Part shown: positions 49,501 to 59,699 of the stretch, in pieces | How the letters are laid out: each line of letters opens with the position of its first letter | Position numbering within the stretch: position 1 is the first letter of the stretch | DNA from: Paragyromitra xinjiangensis | Taxonomy: Eukaryota; Ascomycota; Pezizomycetes; Pezizales; Discinaceae | DNA length: 64,000 nt | Direction: 5' to 3' | Assembly: GCA_038503065.1 (NCBI GenBank) | Contig: JBCAMK010000003.1 | Location: 1 to 64,000 of the forward strand | Translations under genes and position numbers: made by a program | The notes under the pieces: model-generated | The model's input: the letters and a program-made list of their open reading frames with translations, nothing else | Databases searched by the model: none | Told to the model about the DNA's origin: nothing

Positions 49501-51327
49501 TCAGGCCCACCGATACAATTTGGAGTCTGATAGCCAGATACATCATACAATGTACAGAGGTTCGTCTCTGTAGGACCGTATGCATTGATCAATCGGGTGT
49601 GACCGAGCCAGGTCCGCAAAATTCCTTCCGTCATAACTTCGCCTGAGCTCACCAGGGTTTTGAGCGAAGGAACTGCGCTTGGGTTAAGGAGGTCAATAAC
49701 AGTGGGCGTCAATTGCACGTAGTTGACCTTCCGGGACTCAATGAAACCGTTTAGATCGGCGAGAAGCTTTATTGTCGGCGCCATAAAAAGGCAACCACCA
49801 CGAGCCAGGGTCATGAATATATCCAACCCACAAACATCGAAGGTATACGCCGCAAACTGCAAGGTTCTCGTGCATTCGTTGAAATCGCAGTAGTTTGTTA
49901 ACCAGCATACATTGTTAACCATGGCAGCGTGTTCGATCATAACCCCCTTAGGAACTCCAGTCGATCCAGAAGTAAAAAGAACATGACAGAGATCAGCTCG
50001 CTTTGTTGGCAGATTGAGGTTTGCCGGGGAAAGCTGTTGTAAGTCCTCACTGATTTCCTCAAGCACAAGCACTGGAGAGTCGTTGAATATATGGGCGGTT
50101 GAGCGTGTAACGATAGTAATTGGAGCCTGAGTTGCTTGGAGGATCTTATCAAGTCGACCCCTTGGATTCTTCGGGTCCAAAGGAACCCAAGCCTTTCCAG
50201 CCTTCAAAACAGCCAATATAGCGACTATCATCGACACCCCCTTTTCGAGACAGAGGGCAATTATGCAGTTCTCATTTCCACTTTTGTTGGGAAATTTTTG
50301 GAGAATATAGCGGGCAAACCGATTAGCCATACCGTTAATATCCTCATACACCACCGGTTCCTCGTCTTCAAACTGGATCGCAGGATTGTGTGGTGTCGCA
50401 AGTACTTGCCTTTCGAAAAGCTGGTGCACAAGGTAGCTATCGGTACCAAGCTGATCACCACTACCTCTTTCGCGCCGTTCCGGGGCGCATTCTTCAACAA
50501 CGGCTAGCCGGTGAACCAACAAGAGTATTTCTTCGTCCAAGCAATGCTCAATTTGCTTCATGGCAGTTTGTAGATGATATGGGACCTTCGTGATAACCTC
50601 CGGGGCTAAAGTGCTAGACAAAACGGCCTGGACATCCACCCCCCCATCTGAACGAGGGAAAAAGGTAATGGAAATGTCCACCAGTTCGGCATCTACACCT
50701 TCATCGTCCTGGGCCCTGTCTGTGGCAGCATACACTCCAGAACTAAAGGCTAGATTCCCGGGGGCATCGGTGATTCCGTGGTCCTCTTCAGCGCTGTCCA
50801 AAAATGCAAAATTCTCAAAGTCCAAAATCTCCCTAATAACAGTCTGGACTGTTTTCCCTTTGAGACTGAGGGCCAACTGTCTTCCGCGATATCTGAAGGA
50901 TACTTTCTGATCTCCATAAAAATCGCTCACGCATATTGCCCAGGCTGTAGCTACAGAGGCGGCGACCGCGTCATCTTTACTCTCCACAAAGCTTTCGATT
51001 GAAAACTTGTGAATAAACTTTTTAGGCTGCGCAAAAAAATAGTTAGCCTCAGAGTCCCTACATTTTCAAAAGTATATTCTGAATGGAAAGCTAGTTACAT
51101 CTGGAGGCATTAAGGCGAAACAGATTTTCAACTCGTAGACCTCACCTGCTAGCGATTAGAGTATTGCGAAATTGAAATTCTTCGATATCTGTACCAAAGC
51201 AAAATTGAACTTGGGAGATGGATTGGACGAATTTGCTGCGAATGATGGAGGCCCTTGTGAGATAGATAGCCGATATGCAACACCTTGAATCTCCAGGTGT
51301 TAGATGCCTGTTACCAAAGATGTCCAT
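29845..51327 (-). CDS. Hexamodular non-ribosomal peptide synthetase, about 6,880 aa, 12 exons
   Basis: Cytosolic assembly-line enzyme that builds a peptide from six activated monomers. Minus-strand model with introns 51058-51145, 48061-48131, 44751-44817, 43699-43762, 43397-43462, 41976-42162, 40329-40391, 37973-38024, 37770-37838, 34444-34496 and 33742-33801. The coding length, 20,643 nt, is divisible by three and every join keeps family motifs. Domain order: partial C, A1-T1, C1-A2-T2, C2-A3-T3, C3-A4-T4, C4-A5-T5, C5-A6-T6, C6-T7. No epimerase, methyltransferase, thioesterase or reductase is visible. The start (MDIFGNRHLTPGDSR, 51327) is an ATG in the context TAAATGG; the second exon has no usable ATG before residue 220, so exon 1 is required. 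The 187-nt intron between A3 and T3 is the least certain join. The product is unknown. Confidence 0.9.
31558..34880 (-). other. NRPS module 6: C5-A6-T6
   Basis: C5 motif HHALYDG is split by intron 34444-34496 after HH, and a second intron (33742-33801) lies near the domain's end. A6 (about 5697-6200) has FTSGSTGNPKG, FDTSIVEIF, NDYGPTE and QSAKLDRKR, where the usual SGK is SAK but the lysine is kept. T6 serine is residue 6260 in FFELGGDSI. Specificity positions: D T V F A G D V N K. Confidence 0.85.
34881..38331 (-). other. NRPS module 5: C4-A5-T5
   Basis: C4 is split by two introns; the second (37770-37838) divides HHALYDG after HHA. A5 (about 4590-5100) has YTSGSSGNPKG, FDVSVIDIF, NGYGPTE, TTSGKTDRR. 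T5 core is FFQIGGDSI near residue 5170. Specificity positions: D V I I A T G V D K. Confidence 0.85.
38332..41649 (-). other. NRPS module 4: C3-A4-T4
   Basis: C3 is uninterrupted at its motif HHCVYDG (residues 3182-3188), the only internal C domain without an intron there. A 63-nt intron (weak GTTTGT donor) lies between C3 and A4. A4 (about 3500-4010) has FTSGSTGRQKG, FDTSVMEIF, NDYGPTE, TVSGKTDRK. T4 serine is residue 4071 in FFRLGGDSM. Specificity positions: D T M I I I D T D K. Confidence 0.85.
41650..45228 (-). other. NRPS module 3: C2-A3-T3
   Basis: C2 motif HHAIYDG is split by intron 44751-44817. A3 (about 2420-2930) is interrupted by two more introns and has FTSGSTGKPKG, FDISVMEIF, NAYGPTE and AVSGKVDRR. 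The A3-T3 linker carries the 187-nt intron with a CTAAC branch site 15 nt before TGAAG. T3 serine is residue 2988 in FFQLGGDSI. Specificity positions: D I M F A V A V I K. Confidence 0.8.
45229..48539 (-). other. NRPS module 2: C1-A2-T2
   Basis: C1 begins DIYPCSPLQEG; its active motif HHAIFDG is split by intron 48061-48131. A2 (about 1342-1860) has FDMSLKEIF, an altered SYGSTE in place of YGPTE, and an altered A8 region (RQASVNGLRIE, where VKIRG is usual). T2 serine is residue 1923 (45400-45402). Specificity positions: D M K F C G S M D K. Confidence 0.85.
48540..50444 (-). other. NRPS module 1: A1-T1
   Basis: A1 spans about residues 270-770 with FTSGSTGVPKG, FDVCGLDIF, NAYGPTE, YQTGDLG and TASGKVNRS. 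T1 serine is residue 833 in FFDLGGDSI (codon 48741-48743). Residues read at the ten specificity positions: D V L Q V S A L C K. No confident substrate. Confidence 0.85.
50445..51327 (-). other. NRPS N-terminal partial condensation domain (residues 1-265)
   Basis: The sequence resembles the C-terminal half of a C domain (VATAWAICVSDFYGDQKVSF). It lacks the front half and has no HHxxxDG. It cannot condense, so the line should begin by loading A1. It spans the first intron. Confidence 0.65.
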
Positions 51328-53017
51328 TTACAAGCAAACTGGCCAGTACGTAAGTGCACTCTTTACAAATGGGTTGGCTCATTTACAAATCGAGCAACTT
51401 TGAGTATATGGGTTAGCCCATTTCCAAAGAGTAATCTACTATCTACCCTAACCCAGTGCATACCCAAAGACCCAACCTAGAAATTATCACAACACACATA
51501 CTACAAATCTTTAAATCCAACTAAAGCTAACTATAAATCCCCTTTAATTAACATTATCGCTCTGCATAGTAAAGTTGTAGCTATACAGGATATCTTTCGT
51601 ACTAGATAGCTTTAGTACAAGCTTTCCGAGTTTGCATAACTGGTCTTGATAATGAAACTACACAGCTAGGAATGTATATGGGCCTTCCGAAAGTTGCTCC
51701 ATCTACAAACCGGTTAGCCAATTAGTAGGCTGGTTAACCACCCATCTGTACATAGGAAGCTAGGAGTACCCCCGAATCGTAGCACGCAATATTGCAATCC
51801 CCCTCCGCTTTGGAAAATTTTTGTCGGATCGTCCACCTAATGCAATAACCTTTGGTGAGTAATGTAGTTTCACTCGTTATCGCGATTACCCACTCACATC
51901 CAAGTAAATTTATGCGTAATAGCGATTATAGGCCAATCACCTCTACAGCCTACAGCTCAGAGACCCGACTGCCAACATCTAACTATCCATTATCCAATAG
52001 ATGCACTAACGTCACATGGTGGTTGGCTATGGCCAATCTCCTGCACCGCGCGACATCCACTGCAAACCTGTTCCAGGGCCCGGAGATTGACTCCTGTTAC
52101 ACATGTTACCCACTAATACCTATTTGAGGGTGAATTGCATATGCACCACATCGAAAGCTTGTTTGTATGGGTTGGAGTCGATTTCCAAATGCTAAGACCC
52201 CCCACACAGGCTTAGCTGGGGTTATAGGTTTGGTCCGTCTTCCCACTCCCAGGCTGAGTGAATAACTATTACGTCACGCTGTTGTATCCCGTATATATTT
52301 TCTCGCTTATGGTGAATACGATACCCCAGGCCAAATCGATATTCGAATATAAATTTCAGGATAAGAGTTCAAATTTAGAGCAACAAGGTGAAAATCAACA
52401 CAGATGTTTCGTCTGCTGCAATATATGGGCAATTGAAATGTTTGACGACTCAAAGTTAGTGTCTCAGTTGGCCAAGCCGCTTTGTCACCCTAAGCTAGCC
52501 CAACAACGTGAGATTACCACGATGCCAGCCTCACAACCAACTTACCTCATCAGCAATTAGGAGACGCACATAGCAGCGCGCCAATTTTATTAAGTTTTAG
52601 GTGATAATGTTAATTATAATGTAGGTGGTAATTACATATGTGCTCGGCAGATTCTAAGGCTTGGCTAGTTAAGGCTTTGGTAGATCGGGTGATCATGAGC
52701 AGACCAGGCATAAAGACTATCTAGCAAAGAAAAAAACCCACAGCGTTACTTTAGAATTGAACCATCACGAATTAACTTATCCCACTTAATACATGTATGG
52801 GTTACCCGAAACTTGGCTAGCAAGGTGGCCAGTTAATTGAGTGGCTCTACCTCTCCCCGAATCCGGTAAGCCGGGCACACGGAACTTTGGTAAGACAAGA
52901 ACAATAAAGATCACTCCTAGTCCCTAAACGGCCCTCAACCAAAGATCTGCACTTATGAATGAGGCAGGAAATTAACCCAAGGCAAAAGTAATATGATTTC
53001 TAGATGATTCAAGCCTT
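51328..53017. other. Intergenic region upstream of the NRPS
   Basis: It contains the NRPS promoter and the P450 3' end. No gene recognised; the plus frames at 51852-52127 and 52258-52560 have no features. Several GGGTTGGCTCATTTACAAAT / GGGTTAGCCCATTTCCAAA-like repeats stand at 51365-51440, and a related one around 51690-51740. Confidence 0.4.
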
Positions 53018-55002
53018 TTATTGACCAGCGCTTTCCCCTTTCTCCCTTAGTCGCTCAATCAGGAGACCTTTGTCACGTCCACCTTTATCATTGAGCTGAC
53101 GCGTGAAACGATTTCCGAAAGGACAATTTTCGTTCAATCTCCTCATTTTGAATTCGCGAATTATCTAAGGCGTTCAAGTCAGATTGTCATATGATCAGGG
53201 CTGGGACTGCATTATTGGCTAACCTGCAAAGCTAGTTTGTATACGACCATGAGGGCAATCCTCTTCCCAGGGCAAGATCGAGAACCATATCCAAAGTAAA
53301 ATTCGTATTTGTCCCACTGTTTAAGTTTCTCAGGGCTAGCTTCCAGCCACCTTTCTGGGCGAAATAATTCAGCATCCTCCCCATACAGGGCTCGGTCACG
53401 CTGCGTGACCCATGGAGTGGCGGATATAGGAGTTCCCTCAGGGACGAACTGGCCAAGAATCGAGACCCCCCCTTTTGCTGCTGCCCTGGGCATCATAGTT
53501 ATCGTTGCTTCCGCTCCTCTTATTGTTTCGCGAAAGCATGCTATGAAGTAAGGCAGGCTTTGAGCCTCCTTAAACGTTGCGACAGGATTTGATAACTGGC
53601 TGTTAGACTCGGCTTCGTAGATTTCCGTGACCAGTTTGTCGTAGCAAGTTGGGTTTCCGACGACGTTCAAGAGAAATTCAATAGTAACAGCTGTGACTGG
53701 AGGAGCTGAACCAACACTGTGACGTTCATACTCGTTAGACCGACTGGTATCTCAGGTTATAGAACCTATCCTATGACATAGAGAGCAGATAAATAGCCTT
53801 CAAGCCACATACTACATGAGCCTAGCCTCAGCTTTCATTTGCTCCATGGACATGGATGTACTATCCGCACCATTCGTTTCCACAAACGCGCGGACGAAAA
53901 ACTGGTTCGAGGGATGATTGATTTCGTCCGATAATACAAGCTTTTCCGTCTTCTACAGATCACCTCTCATCAGGGTCATCGTAGAGATCTGGAAACTGGA
54001 GGCTCACCGCTTCCAAAAATCCATATGCAAAGTCATCGGACCCTTTTGGGAACAAAAAACTACCAAGCAAGGTATTTTTTACCAACCACGACAGGATTGG
54101 CACCATGATAATGCATTCATGGAGATCAGCTGTGGACGCGTGACACTCGATAATGCCCTTCACATCGCGACCGGTTTTTAAAAAACCCAATGGCCGCCCG
54201 AACACGATATCTGCAAACAAGTCGTGGGAAAACAAACTAGAAGGAGTTTCCTAGGTCAACTTCTATAATAGACAATTTGAAGAAGGATAAGCAGAGGAAA
54301 GAATTACTTTATTTGGTTATTAAAGTCCGACGTCTTGCCCGCCTCAGAAAAATCGCCTCGCATTCTATCAGTCCACTCATGTAGTCGGGTATCCATAATT
54401 CCCTCGTATTGCTGTGACCTAGCCGTTGAGTACTATCAAACGTCTCGGCTATCAATTTTATTTCACTTCATGATTGGAGCCCAAAACCCGGCTACGCTAC
54501 GTACCGAGGGTGCGATGTTTCTTCTGGTAATAACATGATCTGCGTGCTTCAGGCTGGTGAAGGCTGTGGTGACACCTCTAGTATGAATGTAAAAATCTGT
54601 TTTATCAGCGTACCTATAATATATCACCGGTAGCACTGTTGGATCGCTAATAACCAGAAGATCCGGTTTATATCTGACGATCGGGCCTATAAACCCCAAG
54701 GCGATTAGAACATCTCGACCACAAACATCCTGCCTCGATCTGACACGGACCAGACACCTACCATATTTTTTGTGCAGCTCGTAATGAACGATGTGCTCTT
54801 TACCGGACAAGCCAATGAAAAAAGAATAGAGATGCGTGATGCTGCCCCAAAAAGGGCCAGGGAATCGAGACAGCGGACTAAAGAATCTCCTCGAAATGAA
54901 CTGGTAGACCAGATGTGTGAAAAGCAGAGACAGCAGCAGCCGTCCCCAGTGTTCAAGGACCATATTAGAGCCCATAGCGACCTTTTCTTCAAACGTCATC
55001 AT
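53018..55002 (-). CDS. Cytochrome P450 monooxygenase, 517 aa, seven exons
   Basis: Model join(53018..53164,53224..53716,53816..53952,54008..54236,54308..54432,54505..54686,54762..55002), 1,554 nt, all introns GT-AG (55-99 nt). A membrane anchor (LLLSLLFTHLVYQFI) is followed by the proline hinge SRFPGPFWGS. The I-helix region reads VGSAPPVTAVT, which replaces the common AGxxT pattern. ExxR is ETIR (368-371), then FRPERW, and the haem loop FGYGSRSCPGKRIA has its cysteine ligand at 453. It is likely ER-bound, oxidising with a reductase partner. Position 1.7 kb upstream of the NRPS and on the same strand suggests that it tailors the peptide or a monomer. The start is the first of two adjacent ATGs (MMTFEEK). 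Confidence 0.88.
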
Positions 55003-56140
55003 CGTCTTAAAGCGTGCTCGAGATAACAGAGAAGCCCTCGACAATTTCAAATACTTGGTGTCTGAGGGTTAGTGATGTTTCGGTATGGAGATTTTAGAGG
55101 AATGTTTCAAAACGGGCACCAACCCCGCTCCCGGGCGGCGGAATTATACGGAATACAAAACCACAGGATGATGAATTGATGCATGCAGATCTCATTTTTG
55201 TAGATCCAGTGAATGCGGTACCTATTTAGCACTTCCCATGTGAGAAATTTGTTTCGTAGCACCAGTTTGGACAAGTCAGAAGCCACACGCACTAATCTGT
55301 GTGGTCGTGATCGATGTCCACGGAGAGAGCAGTGGAGAGGTCGATTCGGCAGAGGCTTGAGAGATCAGATTGTTTGCCAAGCCTCATCACACCTCTGCCC
55401 TAATACTCACCAAGTAGGTATCTGATGCTCGAAAGGCAGAATTTCCCGTTACCTGCGGCTCGACGATGGTAACTTTAAGCGGAACACCGATTAACTTTCC
55501 AGGGTACACAGCAGAAGTTTCAGAAATCCGGTTCAGGGATATTCCCACACATATCAAGCGCTAGTGACGAGCTTTATGTAATAAGGCGGCCGGATCGATA
55601 ACGATCATAGGAGAGTTCGTATCATAGAAGCTAGGGGGAAGCTTGGTGGGGGTTTGAGAGTCCAGGGGTGGGGGGGGTCCTCTATAGGGAGAATGGTACC
55701 ATCGTGAAAGAGAGGGTGGGGAAGTGAGGGGAAGAGACGTGGGAGGTCGCCAGAAGATTTAAGGTTTGGGCCTAATAAATAAGGTTTGAAGCGAACCACC
55801 AAGTCCCTCCGCCGGCCAGGTTACACAATCTAAGTCCACGTAGCTACAATAGTCTCCCCCAGCATGCCCGCAGCGTTATGGCGCGTAATTACTCCGCCGG
55901 GTAACGTGTTGGGGGGCGGGTTCGAGCGGGGAGTGAGCGCGTGCGGAAGCTGCAAAGGTCGTACAAGGGCACAAGTGCCTCCTGGGCGAGAGATTTGGTG
56001 TGGTCACGGGGCATCACTCGTATATAGGGCTAGGGTTTCGAGACATTAGAATCCCGACCACGTAAGAAGCGTGCCGCTAGTCAGCTCCTAGGGTAGAAAA
56101 TTTTCACATGCCTCCCAGCCGGCAGACGCGATGTTCCTAA
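55003..56140. other. Stretch without recognised gene (P450 promoter side)
   Basis: No gene seen. Contains the P450 promoter. GC is somewhat higher around 55860-56000 and a G-run lies at about 55670-55676. Confidence 0.4.
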
Positions 56141-56600
56141 GCATTATAGGCATTTTTTCGTGGTGAGCGTTTCAGGTTAGGGTCAGCTTTTGTTGTGTGT
56201 AACGTGATCGGGAGCCCGTAGGCACCGCCGTACGGGCGAAAGCAGCATCCTGCAAAAATGGAGAATGCGTCGTACGGGAGCAAATGGCGAAATCTAGATG
56301 TGGAGAAAGGCGTCGTACAGGAGCAAAAGCCAAAGTTGAAGCTGCAGAAAGTCGTCGTACGGAGATATCTGCTGGTTGCGAGGTTGCTCGATAGTCCCGT
56401 ACGGCGGCCACCTCACATCAACCTCCTCCAGCAACGCCCCCTCGCGAATCTACAGCGACTTCAGCAATGTAGAATAGTGACAGCAGGTAGGTAGAGATCC
56501 GACTTTTACTATGCAGACTGACGAATATTCACATGTAGACTGACGACTTTGGTCTGTGGGCTGTGGACAGTGGGCCACACGACTCCTGAATCGACTGCTG
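56141..56600 (-). repeat. CGTACG-array subtelomeric element, copy 3 (inverted)
   Basis: The same element as at 2680-3376 but on the opposite strand. The tail (reverse of ...CCTATAATGC) starts at 56141. CGTACG or CGTACA follow at 56229, 56271, 56314, 56356 and 56398 (spacing 42, 43, 42, 42). From about 56405 to 56600 the DNA matches the block next to copy 2 (GAATCTACAGCGACT, ACAGCAGGTAGGT, GGCTGTGGACAG). It has fewer units than copy 2. Confidence 0.8.
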
Positions 56601-58000
56601 AATCAACTCCTGAACGTCCCATTGTTCACCTCCACGCGTTTCTCAGCTCGCGGGGTCTCGCTGGCGCTTCGGTACGTGTCTTTCGGCTCTGCTCGGCTGG
56701 CTGGTGTTCACACGTTTGGGGACGCGTCCTATTGCTTTCCAGCAGCCAAACAGCCTCCGAACCAGCTACTAAATCGACTCCCGATCGCATGCCCCCATAG
56801 CGCGGGCGGTAGCAGGTTCGGGCGCCTGGCAGACCTACTTTTAGTTGGAGGCTGCAGGCTGAGTGTTCTAGTGATATTTACTTGTATATATACGATTTCT
56901 GTAGTGCAGAGTAATGACAGAAGTTTGTACCTTTCCGATTTTCGGTATGCAGGGCTTTACAATTGATCTGTAGGCACAGCACCACCTAGGCTACATGGAT
57001 TTCTCACGATCGCGCATAATGGGTGGTTCAGAACTCGTTCCTTGGCACACGCCACGGCACAAAATAAGCTCCAAATTAGCAGCGATTGAGTCCCGGAATC
57101 AACAGTGTATTCGGCCTGTCCCCACAGTCGCGACTTCAGCGCGCTGGCAGACGTCGTTCAGACAAGAATGCAGCGTCTGAGTAGACTGGGGACATTGGAG
57201 AGGTATATAGCAGATTCCTGCTATGCAGAGTGGCGACAATAGGTCGTAGGTATGCGATTTCTGTTATGCAGGTGGATCAGGTCAGCATGTACATATAGAC
57301 AATAGTTTAGACAATAGAAGGGTAGATATGCGAACTTCTGAATGCACTCTGACAACAGCAGCTTGTATATTTCCGATTTTTACCATGCACAGTGGACCTG
57401 CTTTGGTCGATTCTCCCTGCTGTGGTTGATTTCCCGCGATGGCGCTCAATGGGTGGTTCGGAACTCGTCCCTCTCCATACACCACGGTACTGAATAAACT
57501 CTAAATAAAGCACCAAATCGGCAGCGAGTAGGCCTCGAAATAGGCGTCTATATTGGTAGTTAATAGGCCTAGGAATAAACTGCGACTTCGGCTGCGACCC
57601 AGGGGCAAATTAGCAGGTGCTGGCACCTAGAAATGGCTCCATGAGTTTGATAACAAGGCTTTGTACCTTCTCGACTATCGCAGTGCAGAATGGCGACAAT
57701 TGCATGTATATTTCTGATTCTTGCATTGCAGGCTTCGTACAGTCAGTTCCTCCACAGGATCTCACTCGTCTCTTCGAAGCGACGGTTTGAAGGAATAATC
57801 ACGAGTGAATTGTAGAGCTGTGAGTTTAGTGACGATAGGGCTTTGTATCTTTCCGACTTTCGCAATGCGACGACGATAGCATGTATTTTGACGATTTTTG
57901 TTATGCGGGTTTGGGCTTCGGACCTGCTGCTCTAGCACCCACCCAGGCACCCACCCAGGCTTCCTGGGTTTCCCGCGATCGCCGAAAATGGCCCGAATTC
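56601..58000. repeat. Decayed tandem repeats, subtelomeric type
   Basis: A word like TTGTATCTTTCCGATTTTCGNNATGCAG recurs at least six times (about 56920, 57240, 57365, 57660, 57700, 57845 and 57885, all diverged). A longer block, CCGCGAT(C/G)GCG...AATGGGTGGTTC.GAACTCGT, recurs at about 57005, 57430 and, weakly, 57965. This suggests old units of roughly 400-450 bp. No gene. Confidence 0.55.
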
Positions 58001-58307
58001 AGGCTTGCACCAACATCTCACTAAAAATTGCTTGCTCGGGTACCTGAATAGACAGCGAATTTCGCAGCGGGTTAGCGGAATTACAGGTGAAAATATGCTT
58101 TTTAAAGCTTCGTGGGTTAGGACATACTGTATTTAAGCTTTTTGAAGCACGGACAGAACTCTAGTATCAAAGTTTGATGCCACGAAGCCTCCTACAGCAA
58201 CCCTGAATATAGGGTGAACGTTTTGTATACTATGTCGGCTAGGTGGAACGTTGTTACATACCACACATCCGTGCCCACCTACAGTAGTTTGGTAGAACCT
58301 GGTACCG

Positions 58308-58336
58308 GTGTTTCGTTTCGTTTCGTTTCGTTTCGT
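58308..58336. repeat. (TTTCG)n short tandem repeat
   Basis: Five to six TTTCG pentamers, with further partial copies at about 58420-58440 and 58492-58502. Confidence 0.85.
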
Positions 58337-59699
58337 AATCGCGGGGCTGTGTAGATCAAGGGCTTGTAGCGGGTGGAACTGCAAGTAGTAGAGAGAAACC
58401 TGGGCCTACCCCATCCACTTTTCGTTTCGTTTGGTTTCGTGGAGGTGAAGCTGTAGCGGGTATAGAGGGAAGCCTAAGCTTATTTCGCTGGTGTTTCGTT
58501 TCGTGGGTGTATGGTTTTATCTAGCAGTCTGTGTTAGCTTCTATTTTATTCTCTTCAGATTCGATGGGATGGGGTGGGACCTGATGGGCTGTAAATTCAC
58601 ATTTGGAGCTGCCAGTGGTGTAGTTGAAGTAGGAAGGTCATGGTGTCATGAGGTTCTCTAGCCTGAGAACCCTAACCCTCATTTTATTCCCGATCAGCTT
58701 AGTTCTCGCGACACCGCAATCTCGCGACGGCGTAAACCACATTATTAGGGTATACCTACTCCCTGGAAGATCCACTGAAGCAAATTGCAAAGCCTTAAAC
58801 CACAAATGTCGATTGGATAGACTGTAAGAATCTCGCGTTTACATTCTGTTGAGAAGTGCTATAGCACGTGATTCTTTAGCGTTATGAGGCTCTGTCATGA
58901 GCTAGTATATTTAGTGTTCTCGTTTCTTTTTCTCTTTCTTTCTCAATCATCAGACATTCAATTTACTTTAGTCGCTCCTGAACTTCAACACATTCTAATA
59001 TGGAAAAATAATTTATTCTAAGAAATAACTATACGAGGATTTGATCATCGTAAGATATTTTAGCTGTACGTCTTAGAGGGGAATATTCCGACCCTCCATA
59101 TTCTGCCGAGGCAGTGTAGAGTTGCCGAGCGGTGACGAAATTCCTCGGGGGTACCGGTATTTGCGGAAAAACGTATCTCCGCAGCCAGCCTACACGGAAG
59201 TTTATCGTACCTTTACCTTAATCTGGGAGACAATGTGAATTTTGAGAGAAACATACTACAATATCCCCTGGTGGGCTAACCGCCAAATAATTGCTTATAT
59301 GGAAAACTTGTGGAAGGCTACACGGTTAACATGAACTATCGTCGATTGGCCATTGGTTTTACTAGTAGTATTTCAATGATCGAAAATTCAGGCATGTATT
59401 CTTTTCACTAGTCATGATAGGATCACCAATGGCCAGCGAAAATCCTTGTAACTGTTTGGTTCCACCTGACGAGAAATTAGTAGCATAAATACACCATTAA
59501 CCGATCTCTAAGCTAAATCACGCTATTTGGTGCAAGGAGATTTTGAAAGGAGGCGGTTATCACATAAAATGTTCGTGAAATTGGTTTCAGATGATGAAAT
59601 ACGTCGTATAGAATGCAACTGGCGGAATTGAACGATTGCGCGAGCTAGTTTGGAGATTATTTGATAACGATGACATGAGATAAAGCGTCGATCGAAATT
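58337..59699. other. Stretch without recognised gene
   Basis: No gene seen. A perfect inverted pair TGGCCATTGGT / ACCAATGGCCA stands at about 59346 and 59431, bordering an 85-95-bp hairpin-capable segment. Confidence 0.35.

Noticed and set aside
29845..51000. Many plus-strand frames of 60-150 codons inside the NRPS
   Set aside because: Antisense shadows of the NRPS exons; none has a start context or domain of its own.
29845..51327. Identity with an echinocandin/pneumocandin synthetase (also six modules, similar size)
   Set aside because: The starter C domain needed for acyl loading is amputated here, an extra C-terminal carrier remnant is present, and the acyl ligase, oxygenases and homotyrosine genes of those clusters are absent nearby.
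53018..55002. P450 read as three separate broken fragments
   Set aside because: Six in-phase GT-AG introns join the pieces into a 517-aa protein with all P450 landmarks in order.
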